In this document: one piece after another, positions 44,569-44,717 of the stretch
Position numbering within the stretch: the first letter of the stretch is position 1
How the letters are laid out: each line of letters opens with the position of its first letter
NCBI GenBank assembly: GCA_025459355.1
Contig: JALOQS010000005.1
Coordinates: forward strand, 1 to 44,717
Reading direction: 5' to 3'
Length of the DNA stretch: 44,717 bases
From: Pirellula sp.
GTDB taxonomy: Bacteria; Planctomycetota; Planctomycetia; Pirellulales; Pirellulaceae
Notes under the pieces: model-generated
Told to the model about the DNA's origin: nothing
Database searches by the model: none
What the model saw: the letters and a program-made list of their open reading frames with translations, nothing else
Translations under genes and position numbers: made by a program

Positions 44569-44717
44569 CTCAATAAGTGCCATCCATTTCTCAATAGGTG
44601 CCATCCATTGTATTTTCACCCAATAGGTGCCCAATAGGTGCCCAATAGGTGCCCAATAGGTGCCCAATAGGTGCCCAATAGGTGCCCAATAGGTGCCCAA
44701 TAGGTGCCCAATAGGTG
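44569..44717. repeat. 11-bp perfect tandem repeat with degenerate 21-bp lead-in, running off the window
   Basis: Nine perfect, uninterrupted copies of CCCAATAGGTG occupy 44619-44717 and continue past the window end. Before them, a 21-base unit (CTCAATARGTG plus CCATCCATTK) occurs twice, beginning at 44569 and 44590, so the array seems to have grown from the CAATAGGTG core. It lies about 40 bases after the pstB stop. On the minus strand the repeat is open in frame, giving an 11-residue periodic peptide, which I regard as spurious. Confidence 0.92.

Noticed and set aside
44503-44700. Minus-strand frame with an 11-residue periodic peptide
   Set aside because: The periodicity comes solely from the 11-bp DNA repeat; the start would be TTG inside the repeat and the end overlaps pstB.

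Overview
The window looks like chromosomal DNA from a planctomycete, most likely of the Pirellulales/Rhodopirellula type. The strongest markers are two separate pairs of planctomycete-typical genes: a DUF1549/DUF1553 protein carrying a PSCyt1 haem motif, followed by a Tat-exported DUF1501 protein. A permease–M1 peptidase fusion, an M61 peptidase and a Kdo transferase (an LPS-type outer membrane) agree with this. Base composition is moderate, and no tRNA, rRNA, transposase, integrase or CRISPR array was seen.

Layout. Bases 1-3260 (minus) hold the first 1086 residues of a very large protein that fuses two superfamily 1 helicases; its C-terminus lies beyond the left edge. Divergent from it, 3608-10984 (plus) is a tight five-gene operon: SWIM zinc finger protein, DUF5691 helical-repeat protein, MoxR-like AAA+ ATPase, DUF5682 (TraB/ChaN-like motifs) and a vWA protein. 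Every junction overlaps. I know of no assigned function for this set, and it is the best candidate here for an undescribed system. Next come a 16-bp tandem repeat, a 54-residue DUF1328 membrane protein and the first DUF1549/DUF1501 pair (12265-16567). On the minus strand follow speA (arginine decarboxylase) and waaA (Kdo transferase). A putative exosortase-like membrane protein then overlaps a membrane-anchored TPR protein, and converges on a UDP-sugar dehydrogenase, making an envelope/polysaccharide neighbourhood.

From 24399 an ABC ATPase precedes a 1193-residue ABC permease fused to an M1 aminopeptidase. An M61 PDZ peptidase converges on it. Two exported proteins follow (an NHL-type beta-propeller and a hydroxypyruvate isomerase-like TIM barrel), then the second DUF1501/DUF1549 pair on the minus strand (33329-37263).

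The right end is a phosphate uptake operon, pstS-pstC-pstA-pstB (37453-44527). PstC and PstA are roughly 2.5 times the usual length because each carries a large extra domain after its first membrane segment. The window ends inside a perfect 11-bp tandem repeat. Convergent gene pairs are separated by strong symmetrical hairpins at 22699-22735 and 33265-33289.
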